Translations under genes and position numbers: made by a program | The notes under the pieces: generated by a model | Seen by the model: the letters and a program-made list of their open reading frames with translations, nothing else | The model's database searches: none | What the model was told of the DNA's origin: nothing | Shown here: positions 23,017-31,231 of the stretch, piece by piece | Position numbering within the stretch: the first letter of the stretch is position 1 | Layout: the number at the start of each line of letters is the position of its first letter | Source of the DNA: Streptomyces katrae | Lineage (GTDB): Bacteria > Actinomycetota > Actinomycetes > Streptomycetales > Streptomycetaceae | Assembly: GCF_000966975.1 (NCBI RefSeq) | Contig: NZ_JZWV01000053.1 | Location: 1-31,574, forward strand | Length of the DNA stretch: 31,574 bases | Direction: 5' to 3'

Positions 23017-24609
23017 ATGACTGGTCAGATCACCCTCGCCAAGGAATCGAGTCCGTCACCGGCCCGCGCCGGACTGCGCGGGCACCCGTGGCTCACGCTG
23101 TTCGCCGTGGCGATCGGCGTCATGATGGTCACCCTCGACGGCACGATCGTCGCCGTCGCCAACCCCGCGATCCAGAAGGACCTCGGCGCCAGCCTGGCCG
23201 AGGTGCAGTGGATCACCAACGGCTACCTGCTGGCCCTCGCGGTCACCCTGATCACCGCCGGCAAGCTCGGCGACCGCTTCGGGCACCGGCAGACCTTCCT
23301 GATAGGCATCGCCGGCTTCGGGCTCTCCTCGGCGGTGATCGGGCTGTCCACCGGGGTCGGGTTCGTCATCGGCTTCCGCGTGGCCCAGGGCCTCTTCGGC
23401 GCCCTGCTGATGCCCGCCGCCCTCGGCCTGCTCCGCGCCACCTTCCCCGCCGAGAAGCTCAACATGGCGATCGGCATCTGGGGCATGGTCATCGGCGCCT
23501 CGACGGCTGCCGGGCCCATCGTCGGCGGTCTGCTCGTGGAGCACGTCAGCTGGCAGTCCGTTTTCTTCATCAACGTGCCCGTCGGCGTCATCGCGCTGGT
23601 CTTCGGTCTGGTCATCCTGCTCGACCACCGTGCGGAGAACGCCCCGCGCTCCTTCGACCTGCCGGGCATCGTGCTGCTGTCGGCCGCGATGTTCTCCCTG
23701 ATCTGGGCGCTGATCAAGGCCGCCGAGTGGGGCTGGGGCGACATGAGGACGGTGCTCTTCCTCCTCGGCTCCCTGGTGTGCTTCGCCCTCTTCGCCTTCT
23801 GGGAGACCCGGGTCGCCGAGCCGCTGATCCCGCTCGGCATGTTCCGCTCGCTGCCGCTGTCCGCGGGCACCGTGCTGATGGTGCTGATGGCCTTCGCCTT
23901 CATGGGCGGGCTGTTCTTCGTCACCTTCTACCTGCAGAACGTCCACGGGATGAGCCCGGTCGACAGCGGCCTGCGCCTGCTCCCGCTCACCGGGATGATG
24001 ATCATCGGCTCGCCGCTGGCCGGCGCCGCCATCACCAAGGTCGGACCGCGCATCCCGCTCGTCGCCGGCATGGTGGCCACGGCCGTCGCCTGCTTCGGGA
24101 TGTCCCGCCTCACCCCCGGCACCGGCACCCTCACGATGTCCCTCTGGTTCGCCCTCCTGGGTCTGGGCCTCGCGCCCGTCATGGTCGGCGCCACCGAGGT
24201 CATCGTCGGCAACGCCCCGCTGGAGCTCTCCGGAGTGGCCGGCGGCCTCCAGCAGGCCGCCATGCAGGTCGGCGGCAGCCTCGGCACCGCCGTCCTCGGA
24301 GCGGTCATGGCGGCCGAGGTCAGTGACACCTTCGGGGACAACTGGCAGCGGGCGGCCCTGCCCCCGCTCACCCCCGAACAGCTGGAACTCGCGGAGAAGG
24401 GCGTCCAGGTCGGCATCGCCCCGGTCCCGCCGGGGGTGCCCGAGCCCGTCGCCCAGACCATCTCCAGCGTCGCGCACGAGACCTTCGTGTCCGGTATGAG
24501 CACGGCCTTCACCTGCGCCGGAGTGGTCGCGGTCCTCGCCGCGGTCGTCGCCTGCTTCACCAAGCGCGGCGAGAACGCCGGGGCCGGAGCGGGCGCGGCC
24601 CACATCTGA
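23017..24609 (+). CDS. MFS drug-efflux transporter, DHA2 (EmrB/QacA) type
   Basis: A 530-residue, 14-helix proton antiporter. Motif D1 is LDGTIVAVANPAI (residues 40-52), motif A GKLGDRFGHRQ (82-92) and motif C GMVIGASTAAGPIVGG (about 156-171), all typical of the DHA2 branch that exports hydrophobic or cationic drugs. A long loop (about residues 450-490) precedes the last helix. The message appears leaderless (TAACCT six bases before the ATG). It is divergent from tetR, and twin operators control it. The physiological substrate may be a self-made or foreign antibiotic, but no biosynthetic cluster is adjacent. Confidence 0.95.
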   Translation: MTGQITLAKESSPSPARAGLRGHPWLTLFAVAIGVMMVTLDGTIVAVANPAIQKDLGASLAEVQWITNGYLLALAVTLITAGKLGDRFGHRQTFLIGIAGFGLSSAVIGLSTGVGFVIGFRVAQGLFGALLMPAALGLLRATFPAEKLNMAIGIWGMVIGASTAAGPIVGGLLVEHVSWQSVFFINVPVGVIALVFGLVILLDHRAENAPRSFDLPGIVLLSAAMFSLIWALIKAAEWGWGDMRTVLFLLGSLVCFALFAFWETRVAEPLIPLGMFRSLPLSAGTVLMVLMAFAFMGGLFFVTFYLQNVHGMSPVDSGLRLLPLTGMMIIGSPLAGAAITKVGPRIPLVAGMVATAVACFGMSRLTPGTGTLTMSLWFALLGLGLAPVMVGATEVIVGNAPLELSGVAGGLQQAAMQVGGSLGTAVLGAVMAAEVSDTFGDNWQRAALPPLTPEQLELAEKGVQVGIAPVPPGVPEPVAQTISSVAHETFVSGMSTAFTCAGVVAVLAAVVACFTKRGENAGAGAGAAHI

Positions 24610-24654
24610 GCCGCACCGACCGCCGTTACGGCCGCGTCAACACCGCGCCCGCCA

Positions 24655-24684
24655 CAGCCCCGCCGCAGCGATCCGGCGGGGCTG
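24655..24684 (+). terminator. Hairpin after the MFS gene
   Basis: CAGCCCCGCCG (24655-24665) pairs with CGGCGGGGCTG (24674-24684), an 11-bp perfect stem with an 8-base loop, 45 bases past the MFS stop. Confidence 0.75.
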
Positions 24685-24808
24685 TCGCCTATCAGGGTGG
24701 ACCCGCCGAGAGCCCCTTCCGCTCGGACGTCGCCGCAGGTCAGCGTGGGGTCACGGAGCCTTCGGAAACCGTCCGGGGCCCGTACGTCCACAAGGAGTTG
24801 ACCCCGTC

Positions 24809-25195
24809 ATGCGTACGTGGAGCACCGCACGCGTCACCACCCTCGCCGCCGCCCTCCTGGCCGCCTGCGCCCTCATCCCGTCCACCGCCGGCGGCGCCCA
24901 CGCCGCCGGCTCCCCGCCCTGCGCCACGGGGGAGCTCTGCCTGTGGGCGAAGCCGGACTTCAAGGGAACCCGGGCCGTCTACGACCTCAGCACCCTCGAC
25001 ATCAACAGCTGCACCACGCTGCCCGCGGGACCGCCCGGCTACCAGGCCCTCGTCAACCGCACCGGGCGCCCGGTGACCACCTACCAGTCGGCCGAGTGCG
25101 CGGAGACCGGCGAGTTCCAGACCTACCCCGGCGACGGCATCCTGCTGCCCCAGTCCCCCTACCAGATCAGGGCCTTCAAGGTGTGGGAGCGGTAG
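24809..25195 (+). CDS. Small secreted protein, peptidase inhibitor I36-like
   Basis: A 128-residue exported protein. Its Sec signal peptide is seen as MRTWSTARVTT, then LAAALLAACALIP and a likely cleavage after AHA (about residue 32). The mature domain has four cysteines (38, 44, 68, 97) and the pattern CLWAKPDFKGTRAVYDLS, resembling the gamma-crystallin-like fold of the Streptomyces metalloproteinase inhibitor SMPI (peptidase inhibitor family I36). A role in inhibiting extracellular metallopeptidases is inferred by similarity only. AAGGAG at 24792-24797 supports the ATG. Its last 20 bases overlap the end of the convergent channel gene. Confidence 0.8.
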   Translation: MRTWSTARVTTLAAALLAACALIPSTAGGAHAAGSPPCATGELCLWAKPDFKGTRAVYDLSTLDINSCTTLPAGPPGYQALVNRTGRPVTTYQSAECAETGEFQTYPGDGILLPQSPYQIRAFKVWER

Positions 25196-25982
25196 GCCCC
25201 GCCTGACCGGCGGCCGGCTCGGGGCCCTGGGCGGCCTGGGCGGGCATCGCGCACCGGGAGCCGTGGCCCAGCCGCGCGACCTCGGCCCGCAGCGCCCGCA
25301 CCTCCTCCTGGAGTTCCCGGACGGCCGCCAGCTGCAGCCGCTCCACCTGGTCGTCGCGCTCGAACCGGGCGATGAACCAGGCGGCGATGTTGGCGGTCAC
25401 CACACCGAGCAGGGCGATCCCCGACAGCATCAGCCCCACCGCCAGGACCCGGCCGAGCCCGGTGGTGGGGGAGTGGTCCCCGTACCCGACGGTGGTCATG
25501 GTGGTGAAGGACCACCACACCGCGTCGCCCAGGTTCTTGATGTTCCCGTTCGGAGCGTCCCGCTCCACGCTCAGCACCGCGAGCGAGCCGAACATCAGCA
25601 GCCCGACGACCGCACCCGCCACGTACGTGGTCAGCCTGATCTGCGGGGCCATCCGCGCCCGCCGCCCCACCAGCATCAGCGTCGCCACCAGCCGCAGCAG
25701 CCGCAGCGGCTGCACCAACGGCAGCACCACGGCCGCCAGGTCCAGCCAGTGCGTCCGTACGAAGACCTTCCGGTTCCCCGACAGCCCCAGCCGCACCACG
25801 TAGTCCACCGCGAAGGCCGCCCACACCGCCCACTCCGCATGGGTGCAGGCCAGGTGCACCGCCTCTCCCGCGTCCGGCGCGACGATGGGCACGGCGTAGG
25901 CGACGGCGAAGGCCACGGCGAGCACCAGCAGGGGGACCTGAGTACGGCGCTCCCACCGCGCCTGGCGGGAGGTTTCCTTCAT
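25176..25982 (-). CDS. Potassium channel (voltage-gated-like, six-helix)
   Basis: A 268-residue ion channel. Hydrophobic segments S1-S4 precede the pore; the S4-like segment PLRLLRLVATLMLVGRRARMA carries several Arg. The selectivity filter TTMTTVGYGD is near residue 170, between two helices. A C-terminal coiled coil (about residues 213-245, ERLQLAAVRELQEEVRALRAEVARLG) should drive tetramer assembly, followed by a Pro/Ala/Gln-rich tail. ATG 25982 is chosen over 25991, since TACGAT lies seven bases upstream. The final 20 bases overlap the convergent secreted-protein gene. Confidence 0.92.
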   Translation of the reverse strand: MKETSRQARWERRTQVPLLVLAVAFAVAYAVPIVAPDAGEAVHLACTHAEWAVWAAFAVDYVVRLGLSGNRKVFVRTHWLDLAAVVLPLVQPLRLLRLVATLMLVGRRARMAPQIRLTTYVAGAVVGLLMFGSLAVLSVERDAPNGNIKNLGDAVWWSFTTMTTVGYGDHSPTTGLGRVLAVGLMLSGIALLGVVTANIAAWFIARFERDDQVERLQLAAVRELQEEVRALRAEVARLGHGSRCAMPAQAAQGPEPAAGQAGPTAPTP

Positions 25983-25989
25983 GCCGATC

Positions 25990-25995
25990 ATCGTA
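25990..25995 (-). promoter_or_regulatory. -10 box for leaderless channel gene
   Basis: TACGAT on the minus strand, seven bases before the ATG at 25982. The upstream hairpin (26008-26039) covers the -35 region, where no consensus -35 can be seen. Confidence 0.45.
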
Positions 25996-26007
25996 GGGAA
26001 AGCGGAC

Positions 26008-26039
26008 GGGGGCGTTGGGACAGGTGTCCCAACGCCCCC
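26008..26039 (-). terminator. aceE terminator
   Basis: GGGGGCGTTGGGAC (26008-26021) pairs perfectly with GTCCCAACGCCCCC (26026-26039), a 14-bp stem with a 4-base loop, 45 bases beyond the aceE stop. It separates aceE from the downstream channel gene on the same strand. Confidence 0.85.
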
Positions 26040-26084
26040 ACGGAAGAGTGATTCCTCCCGCGGTGCCCGCGACCGCGGGTGCCG

Positions 26085-28832
26085 CTACGCGTCGCCGCCC
26101 GCCGCACCCGGATCGGCGGCCGAGACGTCCAGCAGCCGGTACCGGTCGATGGCCTGCTTCAGCGCCGAACGGTCGATCTTCCCCTCACGGGCCAGCTCGG
26201 TGAGCGTCGCCAGGACGATCGACTGGGCGTCGATGTGGAAGAAGCGCCGCGCCGCACCGCGCGTGTCGGCGAAGCCGAACCCGTCGGCGCCCAGCGAGGT
26301 GTACGTACCCGGCACCCAGCGCGCGATCTGGTCCGGCACCGCGCGCATCCAGTCCGAGACCGCCACGAACGGCCCCTCCGCACCCGACAGCTTCCGGGTC
26401 ACGTACGGGACGCGCTGCTCCTCCTCCGGGTGGAGCAGGTTGTGCTCCTCCACCTCGACGGCCTCGCGGCGCAGCTCGTTCCAGGAGGTCGCCGACCAGA
26501 CGTCGGCCCGGACGTTCCACTCCTCGGCCAGGATCCGCTGCGCCTCCAGCGCCCACGGCACCGCCACGCCCGAGGCCATCAGCTGCGCGCCGATGGCGCC
26601 CGAGGTGCCCTGCGAGATGCGGTGGATGCCCTTGAGGATGCCCTCCACGTCCACGTCCGCCGGCTCGGCCGGGTGCTGGATCGGCTCGTTGTAGACCGTC
26701 AGGTAGTAGAAGACGTCCTCGCCGGGCTCGTTCGTCTCGGTCGGGCCGTACATGCGCCGCAGGCCGTCCTTGACGATGTGCGCGATCTCGTAGCCGTAGG
26801 CCGGGTCGTACGCCACGCAGCCCGGGTTGGTCGACGCCAGCAGCTGGGAGTGACCGTCGGCGTGCTGGAGGCCCTCACCCGTCAGGGTGGTCCGGCCGGC
26901 GGTCGCGCCCAGGACGAAACCGCGCGCCAGCTGGTCGGCCATCTGCCAGAACTGGTCACCCGTGCGCTGGAAACCGAACATCGAGTAGAAGACGTAGACC
27001 GGGATCAGCGGCTCGCCGTGCGTCGCGTACGCCGAACCCGCGGCGATCAGCGAGGCCGTGCAGCCGGCCTCCGAGATGCCGTCGTGCAGCATCTGGCCGG
27101 TCGGGGACTCCTTGTAGGCCAGGAGCAGGTCGCGGTCGACCGCCTCGTACTGCTGGCCCAGCGGGTTGTAGATCTTGGCGCTCGGGAAGAAGGCGTCCAT
27201 ACCGAAGGTGCGGTACTCGTCGGGCGCGATCAGCACGAAGCGCTTGCCGATCTCCTTGTCCCGCATCAGGTCCTTCAGGATGCGGACGAACGCCATCGTG
27301 GTGGCGATCGACTGGTGGCCCGAGCCCTTCTTGGCCGCCGCGTACGCCTTGTCGTCCGGCAGGACCAGGGGCTTGGCGCGCACCACGCGGGTGGGCACGT
27401 AACCGCCGTGGGCGCTGCGCTGGTCGTGCATGTACTGGATCTCGGGCGAGTTGCGGCCCGGGTGGTAGTACGGCGGGGCGCCGTTCTCCAGCTGCGCGTC
27501 GGTGATCGGGATGTGCAGGCGGTCGCGGAAGCGCTTGAGGTCGTCGACCGTCAGCTTCTTCATCTGGTGCGTGGCGTTGCGGCCCTCGAAGTTCGGGCCG
27601 AGGGTCCAGCCCTTGACCGTCTGCGCCAGGATCACCGTCGGCTGGCCCTTGTGGGCCTTGGCCGCCGCGTACGCCGCGTAGACCTTCTTGTGGTCGTGGC
27701 CGCCGCGGCCCAGGTGCTGGATCTGCCGGTCGGTCATGTTCTCGACCATCGCGCGCAGCCGCTGGTCCCCGCCGAAGAAGTGCTCGCGGATGTACGCACC
27801 GGACTCGGTGGCGTACGTCTGGAACTGCCCGTCGGGGGTGGAGTTCATCTTGTTGACCAGGATGCCGTCGCGGTCCTGGGCCAGCAGCGGGTCCCAGGAA
27901 CGGTCCCAGATCAGCTTGATGACGTTCCAGCCGGCACCGCGGAAGATCGACTCCAGCTCCTGGATGATCTTCCCGTTGCCGCGCACCGGGCCGTCGAGGC
28001 GCTGGAGGTTGCAGTTGACGACGAAGGTCAGGTTGTCCAGGCCCTCGCGGGCGGCCAGCGACAGCTGGCCGAGCGACTCCGGCTCGTCCATCTCGCCGTC
28101 GCCGAGGTACGCCCACACGTGTGACTTGGAGGTGTCGGCGATCCCGCGCGCCTCCATGTACCGGTTCATCCGGGCCTGGTAGATCGCGCCGAGCGGGCCG
28201 AGGCCCATCGAGACGGTCGGGAACTCCCAGAAGTCGGGCATCAGCCGGGGGTGCGGGTAGCTCGACAGGCCGTACGGGGCCTTCGACTTCTCCTGGCGGA
28301 AGGCGTCGAGCTGCTGCTCGGTGAGCCGGTCCAGGAGGTAGGCGCGGGCGTAGATGCCGGGGGAGGCGTGGCCCTGGAAGAAGATCTGGTCGCCGCCGTC
28401 GCCCTCGTCCTTGCCCCGGAAGAAGTGGTTGAAGCCCACGTCGTAGAGGGAGGCGGAGGAGGCGAACGTCGCGATGTGGCCGCCGACGCCGATCCCGGGG
28501 CGCTGGGCCCGCGAGACCATGACGGCCGCGTTCCAGCGGGTGGCGTTGAGGACCTTGCGCTCGATCTCCTCGTTGCCGGGGAAGAAGGGCTCGTCCTTGG
28601 TGGCGATCGTGTTGACGTAGTCCGTGGAGCGCATCTCGGGGACGGCCACGCGCTTCTCGCGGGCCCGCTCGATCAGTCGCAGCATCAGGTAGCGGGCGCG
28701 CTCACGGCCCCGCTCGTCGACGGCGGCGTCCAGGGAGTCGAGCCACTCCTTGGTCTCCTCCGGGTCGAAGTCCGGGACCTGGCTCGGCAGGCCGCCAATG
28801 ATGATCGGATTGCGATCGGATGCGGAAGCCAC
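26085..28832 (-). CDS. aceE: Pyruvate dehydrogenase E1 component, single-chain (AceE)
   Basis: A 915-residue homodimeric-type E1. It decarboxylates pyruvate with thiamine diphosphate and passes the acetyl group to lipoyl-E2, giving acetyl-CoA. The TPP/Mg motif is [10 protein letters not shown] (from residue 244) with [12 protein letters not shown] (about 271-282); His119 ([11 protein letters not shown]) and His155 (FQGHASPG) match catalytic histidines of the E. coli enzyme. The start is GTG 28832, with AAGGA well placed. E2 and E3 genes are not adjacent, as is usual in Streptomyces. It is monocistronic, bounded by a strong terminator and a long upstream region, and should supply the precursor for the fab enzymes. 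Confidence 0.96.
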   Translation of the reverse strand: MASASDRNPIIIGGLPSQVPDFDPEETKEWLDSLDAAVDERGRERARYLMLRLIERAREKRVAVPEMRSTDYVNTIATKDEPFFPGNEEIERKVLNATRWNAAVMVSRAQRPGIGVGGHIATFASSASLYDVGFNHFFRGKDEGDGGDQIFFQGHASPGIYARAYLLDRLTEQQLDAFRQEKSKAPYGLSSYPHPRLMPDFWEFPTVSMGLGPLGAIYQARMNRYMEARGIADTSKSHVWAYLGDGEMDEPESLGQLSLAAREGLDNLTFVVNCNLQRLDGPVRGNGKIIQELESIFRGAGWNVIKLIWDRSWDPLLAQDRDGILVNKMNSTPDGQFQTYATESGAYIREHFFGGDQRLRAMVENMTDRQIQHLGRGGHDHKKVYAAYAAAKAHKGQPTVILAQTVKGWTLGPNFEGRNATHQMKKLTVDDLKRFRDRLHIPITDAQLENGAPPYYHPGRNSPEIQYMHDQRSAHGGYVPTRVVRAKPLVLPDDKAYAAAKKGSGHQSIATTMAFVRILKDLMRDKEIGKRFVLIAPDEYRTFGMDAFFPSAKIYNPLGQQYEAVDRDLLLAYKESPTGQMLHDGISEAGCTASLIAAGSAYATHGEPLIPVYVFYSMFGFQRTGDQFWQMADQLARGFVLGATAGRTTLTGEGLQHADGHSQLLASTNPGCVAYDPAYGYEIAHIVKDGLRRMYGPTETNEPGEDVFYYLTVYNEPIQHPAEPADVDVEGILKGIHRISQGTSGAIGAQLMASGVAVPWALEAQRILAEEWNVRADVWSATSWNELRREAVEVEEHNLLHPEEEQRVPYVTRKLSGAEGPFVAVSDWMRAVPDQIARWVPGTYTSLGADGFGFADTRGAARRFFHIDAQSIVLATLTELAREGKIDRSALKQAIDRYRLLDVSAADPGAAGGDA

Positions 28833-29278
28833 GCTGTTCCTTCGCTGTCAGGGGAGTCGTGCCTTGGGTCGCCGCCTCCCATGGTCTTACGCCCGGACGG
28901 AATCTTCACCTCTACCACTGGGTAACACCTGGAGCGGGGAAGGAGCGCCTGGCGGGCCGTGCCGGTCCAGGACGCGGTGGGGCCAAATCGCAACCTTACG
29001 CCCAGGGCGATCAACGGCTTCGTAAGGCCGTTCGCCCCTCGAACAGGTAAGAAAGTCCTCATGCGATGCCGAATGAGCTGGAATGGTGTGGGATGAATCA
29101 CCGGAGCTCCACCCGGGAAGCCTGAAAGTTGCGGCGACACGGCCGTAATCGTCACCGTTTCGACGGTCTCGGCGGCCGGGTACTTGCGCGATCCGCCGCG
29201 CCCGTGTGGACTACGCCCAATGCTGCGCGTACGCGCGCCGCCGAAAGACATTCACCGAACATGAGCAGGAGGCACCCC
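28833..29278. other. 446-base intergenic region between aceE and DUF3052
   Basis: This is the longest non-coding stretch in the window. It should hold both divergent promoters, but no convincing -35/-10 pair could be picked by eye. Visible elements are an inverted repeat at 28994-29027, the direct repeat CTTACGCCC at 28886-28894 and 28995-29003, and TACC-N4-GGTA near 28913-28924. GC content is lower around 28980-29100. No RNA gene is recognised. Confidence 0.6.
28994..29027. repeat. Inverted repeat upstream of aceE
   Basis: CCTTACG (28994-29000) and CGTAAGG (29021-29027) are exact 7-base arms with a 20-base spacer, about 165 bases upstream of the aceE start. The left arm is part of CTTACGCCC, which recurs at 28886-28894. 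It is a candidate operator or activator site; no regulator is assigned. Confidence 0.4.
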
Positions 29279-29704
29279 GTGAGCGCGACCGCGGACCACG
29301 CGGAGAACCTGGCCGCCCGGCTGGGTTTCCAGTCCGAACAGGTGGTCCAGGAGATCGGCTACGACGAGGACGTCGATCAGGATTTCCGGGAAACCGTCGA
29401 GGCACTCGTCAGTGAGCTCGCCGACGAGGACTACGACGACGTCGCCGACGCCGTGCTGCTGTGGTTCCGCGACGAGGACGGCGATCTGACGGACGCCCTG
29501 GTCGACGCGACCGAGATGGTCGAGGACGGCGCACTGATCCTGCTGCTGACCCCCAAGACGGGCCGTGACGGCTACGTCGAGGCCAGCGACATCAGCGAGG
29601 CCGCGGAGACCGCCGGCCTCTCGCTGGCCAAGGGCCTGCCCGTCGGCAAGGAGTGGACCTCCACCAAGCTGGTGACGCCGAAGGCCGCCAAGTCCAAGCG
29701 CTGA
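29279..29704 (+). CDS. DUF3052 domain protein
   Basis: A 141-residue acidic protein of the actinobacterial DUF3052 family. The opening AENLAARLGFQSEQVVQEIGYDEDVDQDFRE and the C-terminal SLAKGLPVGKEWTSTKLVTPKAAKSK match the family; its function is unknown. It is cytoplasmic. The GTG at 29279 is chosen because AGGAGG lies at 29267-29272. In Streptomyces it is commonly found divergent from aceE, as here, which may imply joint control, although this is not shown. A long hairpin closes it. Confidence 0.88.
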   Translation: MSATADHAENLAARLGFQSEQVVQEIGYDEDVDQDFRETVEALVSELADEDYDDVADAVLLWFRDEDGDLTDALVDATEMVEDGALILLLTPKTGRDGYVEASDISEAAETAGLSLAKGLPVGKEWTSTKLVTPKAAKSKR

Positions 29705-29728
29705 GCCGCTCCCCGCAGCCAAGTGGGA

Positions 29729-29774
29729 CGCACACCCCGCAGACCCGGTGCACACCGGGGTTGCGGGGTGTGCG
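29729..29774 (+). terminator. Long stem-loop after DUF3052
   Basis: CGCACACCCCGCA (29729-29741) pairs with TGCGGGGTGTGCG (29762-29774), and an inner CCGGT/ACCGG stem continues the hairpin, giving an almost continuous 46-base structure. Confidence 0.85.
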
Positions 29775-29925
29775 CGTTCCGGGCACCGGGTTCCGGGTGC
29801 CGCGGTCCGGGCCCCGCGCGACGCGCCCCGCGGCCCCGTCGCGACCCGGCCGGCGGGACCGGCCTTAGGGTGGGTCTCACCCGAACGGCCCCGTGCGGGA
29901 CCGCAGGAACGAAGGGATGCGAGAG

Positions 29926-30384
29926 ATGGCGATCGAGGTCGGAACCAAGGCCCCGGACTTCGAGCTCAAGGACAACCACGGCGCCACCGTGCGGCTCTCC
30001 GACTTCCGGGGGGAGAAGGCCGTCGTGCTGCTCTTCTACCCGTTCGCCTTCACCGGCGTGTGCACCGGCGAGCTCTGCGAGCTGCGCGACCAGCTGCCCC
30101 GCTTCCAGAACGACGACGTCCAGCTGCTGGCCGTCTCCAACGACTCCGTGCCCACCCTGCGCGTCTTCGCCGACCAGGAGGGCCTGGAGTACCCGCTGCT
30201 GTCCGACTTCTGGCCGCACGGGGAGACCTCCCGCGCGTACGGCGTCTTCGACGAGGAGAAGGGCTGCGCGGTCCGCGGCACCTTCGTCATCGACAAGGAC
30301 GGCGTCGTGCGCTGGAGCGTCGTCAACGGGCTGCCCGACGCGCGTGACCTGAACGAGTACATCAAGGCCCTCGACAGCCTGTAG
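29926..30384 (+). CDS. Peroxiredoxin, AhpE-like with CX4C motif
   Basis: A 152-residue thioredoxin-fold peroxidase of the AhpC/TSA superfamily, close in sequence pattern to mycobacterial AhpE (FYPFAFTGVCTGEL, LLSDFWPHG, RGTFVIDKDG). It reduces hydrogen peroxide, organic peroxides or peroxynitrite. The peroxidatic cysteine is Cys46, with Pro39, Thr43 and Arg117 completing the active site. Cys51 lies five residues on (CX4C), which AhpE of M. tuberculosis lacks and PrxQ/BCP enzymes use as resolving cysteine. Cys114 is also present. The ATG at 29926 is chosen, as AAGGGA stands at 29912-29917; ATG 29917 is possible. It lies between DUF3052 and terD. Confidence 0.92.
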   Translation: MAIEVGTKAPDFELKDNHGATVRLSDFRGEKAVVLLFYPFAFTGVCTGELCELRDQLPRFQNDDVQLLAVSNDSVPTLRVFADQEGLEYPLLSDFWPHGETSRAYGVFDEEKGCAVRGTFVIDKDGVVRWSVVNGLPDARDLNEYIKALDSL

Positions 30385-30394
30385 AGGACTTCCG

Positions 30395-30436
30395 GACCGG
30401 TTCGCAGGGAAAACCGCCTGCGGGCGGGAACCGGTC
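30395..30436 (+). terminator. Hairpin after the peroxiredoxin gene
   Basis: GACCGGTTC (30395-30403) pairs with GAACCGGTC (30428-30436), with an inner GCAGG/CCTGC stem and a bulge. It ends 72 bases before the terD start, so it separates the two genes' transcription or serves as part of the terD leader. Confidence 0.6.
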
Positions 30437-30507
30437 ACTAGGATCGAAACGTTGATCCGGTAGCAACGCACGCGGGGCACCGCCCCACACACATACATGG
30501 AGGACTC

Positions 30508-31083
30508 GTGGGAGTCAGCCTCAGCAAGGGCGGCAACGTCTCGCTGACCAAGGCCGCGCCCAACCTGACGGCGGTCATCGTCGGTCTGGGCTGGGACGCC
30601 CGCACCACCACCGGTGTCGACTTCGACCTCGACGCCAGCGCGATCCTGACCAACGACCAGGGCAAGGTCGCCACCGACTCGAACTTCGTGTTCTTCAACA
30701 ACCTGAAGAGCCCGGACGGCTCGGTCGAGCACACCGGTGACAACCTGACCGGCGAGGGAGAGGGCGACGACGAGGCGATCAAGGTCAACCTCGCCGGCGT
30801 CCCCGCCGACGTGGCCAAGATCGTCTTCCCGGTCTCCATCTACGAGGCCGAGAGCCGCCAGCAGAGCTTCGGCCAGGTCCGCAACGCCTACATCCGCGTG
30901 GTGAACCAGGCCGACAACAGCGAGCTCGCCCGCTACGACCTCTCCGAGGACGCCTCCACCGAGACCGCCATGGTCTTCGGCGAGCTCTACCGCAACGGTG
31001 CGGAGTGGAAGTTCCGTGCCATCGGCCAGGGCTACGCCTCGGGTCTGCGCGGCATCGCGCAGGACTTCGGCGTCAACGTCTGA
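30508..31083 (+). CDS. terD: TerD-family stress protein (first copy)
   Basis: A 191-residue TerD-domain protein. Residues 1-90 hold the family signatures [35 protein letters not shown] and [15 protein letters not shown], whose acidic residues bind Ca2+ in characterised TerD proteins. Such proteins underlie tellurite and phage resistance in enterobacteria. In Streptomyces they affect differentiation and stress response; the exact mechanism is unsettled. The GTG at 30508 is chosen because GGAGG at 30499-30503 precedes it. Terminators bracket the gene, so it is probably monocistronic. No other ter operon genes are visible. Confidence 0.94.
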   Translation: MGVSLSKGGNVSLTKAAPNLTAVIVGLGWDARTTTGVDFDLDASAILTNDQGKVATDSNFVFFNNLKSPDGSVEHTGDNLTGEGEGDDEAIKVNLAGVPADVAKIVFPVSIYEAESRQQSFGQVRNAYIRVVNQADNSELARYDLSEDASTETAMVFGELYRNGAEWKFRAIGQGYASGLRGIAQDFGVNV

Positions 31084-31096
31084 GCCGTCTCAGCCT

Positions 31097-31164
31097 TCCG
31101 GGCCCTCCAGGCCCGGAGCAGTTCGTCCGTCCGGCGCCGTGCACCTCTGTGTACGGCGCCGGAC
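31097..31164 (+). terminator. Two hairpins between the terD genes
   Basis: TCCGGGCC (31097-31104) pairs with GGCCCGGA (31110-31117). A 16-bp stem with one wobble follows: GTCCGGCGCCGTGCAC (31129-31144) with GTGTACGGCGCCGGAC (31149-31164), CTCT loop. The strength suggests separate transcription of the two terD copies. Confidence 0.8.
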
Positions 31165-31231
31165 CGGCTTTGCCACCATGGAGGCGGGTGGCGGGGCCAC
31201 CATCACCACGTCGTTCGGGGAGGACCACATC

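Noticed and set aside
24751..24963. Minus-strand 70-codon frame at the I36-like gene
   Set aside because: It is antisense to a gene with a signal peptide and ribosome site, and it lacks its own start signals.
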